Assembly (NCBI GenBank): GCA_035041965.1
Contig: JAPYMA010001685.1
Location: 50,832-114,831, forward strand
DNA: 64,000 bases
Reading direction: 5' to 3'
Source of the DNA: Anisakis pegreffii
Taxonomy: Eukaryota > Nematoda > Chromadorea > Rhabditida > Anisakidae
Shown: in pieces, positions 58,979 through 64,000 of the stretch
Layout: every line of letters starts with the position of its first letter
Numbering within the stretch: position 1 is the first letter of the stretch
Translations under genes and position numbers: made by a program
The notes under the pieces: model-generated
The model's input: only the letters and a program-made list of their open reading frames with translations
Told to the model about the DNA's origin: nothing
The model's database searches: none

Positions 58979-60519
58979 CAGAACCCCTTTCATCGGTCTT
59001 ACACGCAGTCCTTTAGGTATTTATTCACAGTTATAGGATGTATAAATAATTAATTTAATACTCATATATATAACTATATAAAAAAGATAAATAAACGTAC
59101 ACAAATAAAAAATGCTCGAGACCAAGTGGTACATCAATATCAATGATATAGCCGAACCTAAGTTATGACCTGCCCAGCTTATCTCTTCATAGTAATATAC
59201 TGACACCTCATAAAATACTTTCTATTCATAATTTAAAACAGCAAAATCAAATTTTTCAATTCACAGAAATTCAATCTCCTTAAGCACAAAATATTCTAGC
59301 ACAGGAAACAGACGGACACTTAAACGAGAATGCTAAAATCAGACGTTATAAAAGATTGATATTCTATGAAAAAAGATTGCAATTTCATAAAATTTAACAA
59401 TTTCATAAAATGAATGAATGAATAAAATAAACTTTCGTCATGAAACGAAAAATAAAAATACTTTTCAGTGAATAGGCGTATTATTATTTCAGTGAAATAA
59501 TAATAATATTCGGAATGATGCAAGTCAGTCGGATCGGGTGTGTGTTCTATGACTAATGGTTATGTAAAGCTTTTTCAAACACACATCATCGATCACACAT
59601 CTGCATCCAATTGATTCACATTCTTCATTCATTCATTCATTTCGTGAACGAGAAATAACCACCACTATAATTCGTACGAGAGTGCAACACTACTATACGT
59701 AAGTGTGTGTTCATCCATTGCTTTCTTCGCCACTTCGCAGAAGACTAAAGTTTCGAACCTTGCCCCTGGTTAGCTTAATCCTTAACCTGTAACCTGAGCC
59801 TGAGCTTGAGCGCCGACCCGAACTCAAGCATGAATCTGAGCTCCTGGGCTCGGCTTGAGGCTCAGGCTTAGGTCTGATTGTGAGCAGTAATTTAAGGTGA
59901 CTGACTGGAGCACGAATCAAGATTCGAGCATGAGTAGAGCAGTAGTTTTGTGAACATGGATGAAAACAAGGGAATCATAACACATTAATGTGAATATAAT
60001 ATAATTATCATTATTTGGTATTTCGGTTCTTTGTTTGCGTTTTCTGAATTGAAGCGGCTGAGGCGTTTCATTAGAAACCGTTAGGAGAGAAGTGCCCTCC
60101 CCCCCGGTCGTCCAGCCATCCAGCTTAAAGCTGCATTACTACTAAACATTCATTTATACCAGAAAGAGTGCATCCACTTGGAATGTATTATATAGGAAGG
60201 TTCTATTCAATGCCCTTCATTTTATTTAATCAGCAAATCCAACTCATTACGAGTTTATGCCTCTCTGTTATTACCAAACTCACTAATATCACATTCTTCC
60301 TTCCTTGGCATGCTTCTTTCCGCGCAGCTAACGATAATAGCGTTTAGAATCATCTGTCTTCATGAAATTCGAACTTGCATAATTGATCTGGCGAGCACAG
60401 AGGTTTTGGAATACTCGTCCATATTACGCAATGATTTCTCAATGTCCTTATATTATTTTTGAATTGTTTTGCGTATGTATGTTTGTGTCGTTTGTGACAG
60501 ATATATAAACATTAATTTC

Positions 60520-60730
60520 TCCTCATAACGCATTCGATAACACTGGAACTTTATTCCAGCTGTTATCAAACAGCACTAAAAGGAAGACGATCTTCGAGTC
60601 ACCAGTCAACAACTCGACTCTACAGGATGAGTGGTCCAGGCGAACTTTCCAGACCTACCGCTAACTTCATGAGGCGATTCATACCCTACGTTCGTGAAAC
60701 TCAGTTTTATAGGGATATTTTTTTCTTCTT
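60520..60730 (-). mobile_element. dispersed repeat family C, inverted partial copy
   Basis: Inverse of 5640-5825: CACTGGAACTTTATTCCAGC, then GGTCCAGGCGAACTTTCCAG, then GATTCATACCCTACGTTCG. Confidence 0.75.
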
Positions 60731-61109
60731 GTATGCCAGTGTAGCTATCAAAACAAAACTGAAGACGCACATCTTTTCAATGAAATAAATGTCGATGATG
60801 GACAAAAATCGATTATCAGATTAAATGATGAAGAATACGGAAACTCTTCATTACGATGGGATATAATGATGCCACACGACGCTTGGCTGGTTGCATGTGA
60901 TGCGATGCGACACTGTCAAGCAGTCAATCATTCATGGAGAATAAGAGACTACAAATTTTCGATGCTATGACAATGACAACAAACTATATACTACAACGAA
61001 CAAACTACATACTATAAGGAGCAAGATGGAATCAAACTACACTAGAGGATTGAAGGAATTCAAACAAGACGTGTCCTTATGACACAGCGAGAAGAGAACA
61101 TATTCATTG

Positions 61110-61440
61110 TAATCAGAATAATAATAATAGGAATATTCATAACAATAAAAATAGTAAAAGAATTAATAATATTAGGATTACTATGATAATTTCAAAGAAA
61201 AAGTAAAAGTGCAATGGTACAGCCTCACCATGAAAGTTCCGACTTGATAATAATAATAACAATAAAAATAATAATAATAATTACAATAATACTAAAAATA
61301 ATAATGATAATAACAATAATAAAAATAATAATAATAATAACAATAATAATAATAATATTAATAATAATAACAATAATAATAATGATAATTAATGATAATG
61401 ATATTGATAACATTAATACCAATATAAAAATGATTCTTTA
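61110..61440. repeat. (AAT)n microsatellite
   Basis: AAT/AAC/AAA triplets with GATAAT interruptions. Confidence 0.85.
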
Positions 61441-61627
61441 AATAATAACGAAACAACTGAAAACAACCGAACATCCCTCACCTAATTTCAGCACTCCAAT
61501 CCCACACATTCTCATTCACATAAAGCATCTTAAGACTATCCAAACGGAATGCTTTAATGTACGGTACTGTATGCATTGTACGATATTATATTCGATTGCA
61601 ACTGCCTCTTCGTTCATTACAACTCAC

Positions 61628-61638
61628 TATATATATAT

Positions 61639-61718
<80 letters not shown>

Positions 61719-62100
61719 GATAAATAAAATGGAAGATATAATAATAACATACAATAATAATAATATATAATAGTATATAATGATAAATAATAATAAATAA
61801 AAATAATATATAATAAAAAAGAGATGGAATCATAGAGAATGTTTTCATTGTATATGTAAATTACATTTAATGCAAACGAAAGGCAGACTGAATGTACTTT
61901 CAGAATGAGTTTATGTACATGTTCTCAGCATAAAAGACGGTCGAATTTGCGCAATTATTTAGATGTATCAAAGCAAATAATAATAAAAAATACTATAATA
62001 ATATAATAAATAATACAATAATAATATAACAATAAGATAATAATATAATAATAATATAATAATAAATAATAATAACAATAATAATAAATAATATTGAATC
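61628..62100. repeat. (TA)n tract and AAT-rich tail
   Basis: A (TA)n run of ~85 bases at 61628-61712 with a single interruption, followed by imperfect AAT/ATA triplets to 61815 and again at 61978-62095. Confidence 0.85.
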
Positions 62101-64000
62101 TGTAATATATATGATATGAATAAATATAAAATATGATGTCAAGTAAAAAATGGAATGTATAAATGAATTGAAGGTTACAAAAAAAATTCTTTCTGTTGTT
62201 ATCTCATACCTTTGAGAATACAAAGTGCTTGACGTTAGCGCAAAAACAAAATGCCAACGTAAAAACGGGAACTAATTGCAGTCATTACTTGAGATCCTCC
62301 CTAATATATTTATCCTTCTTTATTAATTTTGGAATTTTTTGTGGTAATGAAAGTGTGCAAGAGGAAGATTTAACGAAGAAACTGAAAACAAACGCCCATC
62401 GTTGGCTGGTGGTGGCGGGGGTTTTGTTACTGGGTGAACGGGTTCTTGCTTAACAGGAATGGCTTGGAACTGAAATCAGCATGCGACTTATAACGAACTT
62501 AGCATGCATGCATTACGATTAGTGATCAACTGAATTGATAGAAATTTCAAAAACTTTATGTCAGCAACTGAAAAGATCGCTCAGTCATTTCATTAACGAA
62601 GCCAGAGCAACTCACTCGTTGAACTGCGATTGTCTGAACTGCTTGCTCTGAAATCCAACAGAATTGTTCATAAACAATTGTTTGAAAGAATTCGTAGCTG
62701 TTATTGCAAAATTTTTTTGGAGATAATTGTTAAGGACTCATTAAAATGTACTCATATCCACCAATATTTCTTGAAATTACTGACAAGCGTATGAAAATGC
62801 AACTTGAAAAAAACACCGACGTGGTACGACTTCAACGGTTTGAGCGGGTTGAACGGCGATCCGCTCCATCATTCCAGTGAGAGGAGCCTTAATTTATTCA
62901 TTCATTGCAGTTCAGCTCATGAGGAAATGTGAATTTATAATACCTGCATCATGTTTATTCATCACTTCGATTTCTTGACTGAGGATTAATGAAGCAGAAA
63001 ATAAAACTGCGCAGAATTGTGCTTCACTGTGTATTTTGGTCGAAAAAATTTTTTCTTCTCCTTCGATTACTCCGAAGGGATGGTATGAGAGTTGAGGACT
63101 GTTTGACTTACTGTTTATCAGAGCGTTCACTGATTCACATTATAGCACAGCAAAGACGGAGGAATGATCACTCAAAACTTTAGCTCAGTTTGCTGTCAAC
63201 ACTGAAACTCTGGTTCCTCCTTTTCTAACTTGAGTCTGTCGCATGCGAAAGAGGGTGAATGACTCTTCAACGATGTGACTTTAAAAGTAGTAAAGTGTAG
63301 CAATCCGTCACAGATTTTTTGAACAGTTCGTTATGAATGTATTTGTCGAGTTAGTGACTAAAAGCTGAGAATACATACAAAACAGTTTGCGCTTTTTGAC
63401 TTCGGCATTCATTGTTCATAGAGAATTGGAAATCGACATGATATTGGAACTGAATTTGGTGTAAGGTTGATCAGTCGTATGATCTCGGTGTTTCTGTAAC
63501 AGTGCTATCAGCGATCGTGAAATAAACTCATTTGTTGTCATCGCTTCTGAATCACTGATTATTCCATTCTTATTTCATTATTTCAAGCTCTGATGCATTT
63601 ACTGATCGAGCAGTCCATTTGGAAGTGCTGGCTGAATGTGATCATTCAGCCAAAATTCTCCCTCTGTCAATCACCAGAAACCAGTAACACGTTTTTTAAC
63701 AGCAGCGTTAAGGAGTCCTGCAAGCTAACTTGTCTGATCCAAACAGTTTCATGCAAAATGAGTGTAATCAATGAGAACACATACAGAGATGAGTTTCCGT
63801 TGGAGTTTATCCTGCTATCAGAACGTTATGATTTCCTTCATTTTGTTCCGTTCGAACGTCACTCCAGAAGTGCATCTGGCATTGCGTTGACACCATGAAA
63901 ATAATAAGAATTTTGGAACCATGCAAGTCTTGCGCAGTGTAACATTACAATGAAACAATCTGAAGTAATATCATGTAACTGAACGAGAAGTACACATGTT

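Larger units (their letters stand above)
54180..64000. other. region beyond the PTB 5' end without a supported gene
   Basis: Contains repeats listed below and AT-rich unique DNA. Open frames at 57222-57503, 62196-62453 and 63593-63898 show no recognisable sequence. PTB RRM1 was looked for on the minus strand by its FSNHKEL, GLPFG and NQAF motifs and was not seen. This is a reading by eye, not an exhaustive search. Confidence 0.5.

Noticed and set aside
63593..63898. 101-codon frame near the window end
   Set aside because: No recognisable sequence, mixed composition and no splice context; could be a chance frame, so not annotated.

Overview
This is eukaryotic, AT-rich, intron-rich DNA that I read as a nematode chromosome segment. 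Four things support that. Nearly every usable 3' splice site is TTTCAG or TTNCAG. One gene has the layout of a nematode serpentine chemoreceptor-type GPCR. Short TTAGGC (nematode telomere-type) runs occur. An RTE-clade LINE is present. I cannot name the species. Only about 7 kb of the 64 kb is coding; the rest is introns and intergenic DNA full of (ATT/AAT)n microsatellites and short non-autonomous repeats.

Three spliced genes could be assembled by hand, and splice phases agree at every junction. (1) A plus-strand gene has five exons from 12.28 to 21.94 kb. It gives a 586-residue protein that I do not recognise: Ser/Asn-rich, with an acidic segment and a C-terminal coiled coil. (2) A minus-strand gene has five exons from 29.64 down to about 25.67 kb and encodes a rhodopsin-like seven-transmembrane receptor. 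Its last exon stays open through a long Asn-encoding AAT microsatellite. (3) A minus-strand gene has ten exons from about 51.26 to 35.21 kb and encodes a polypyrimidine tract binding protein (PTB/hephaestus/ptb-1). RRM2, RRM3 and RRM4 are complete. They follow a very long low-complexity Ala/Ser/Asn/Gln exon; RRM1 was not found in the window.

The most informative discovery is a 34-nt microexon (40111-40144) in PTB RRM3. Skipping it would shift the frame and reach a stop after eight codons. This matches, as I recall it, the autoregulated 34-nt exon 11 of vertebrate PTBP1, and pyrimidine motifs of the PTB-binding type flank it.

The mobile DNA falls into recognisable families. An antisense RTE LINE 3' end lies just upstream of exon 2 of gene 1. 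Small elements share that LINE's 3' tail, including a large inverted pair at 23.16-24.10 kb. Fold-back elements are built from internal arrays of a GCCTAACGGACAGTTT-type unit (six copies). There are three copies of a ~290-bp LTR-like repeat. A 1.24-kb element has ~200-bp terminal inverted repeats and TA target duplications (52.9-54.1 kb). A dispersed family occurs at 5.6, 6.3, 38.5, 44.4 and 60.5 kb, and there are several tRNA-derived heads. The regions 1-12.2, 22-25.6, 30-35.2 and 54.2-64 kb hold repeats and no gene I can support.
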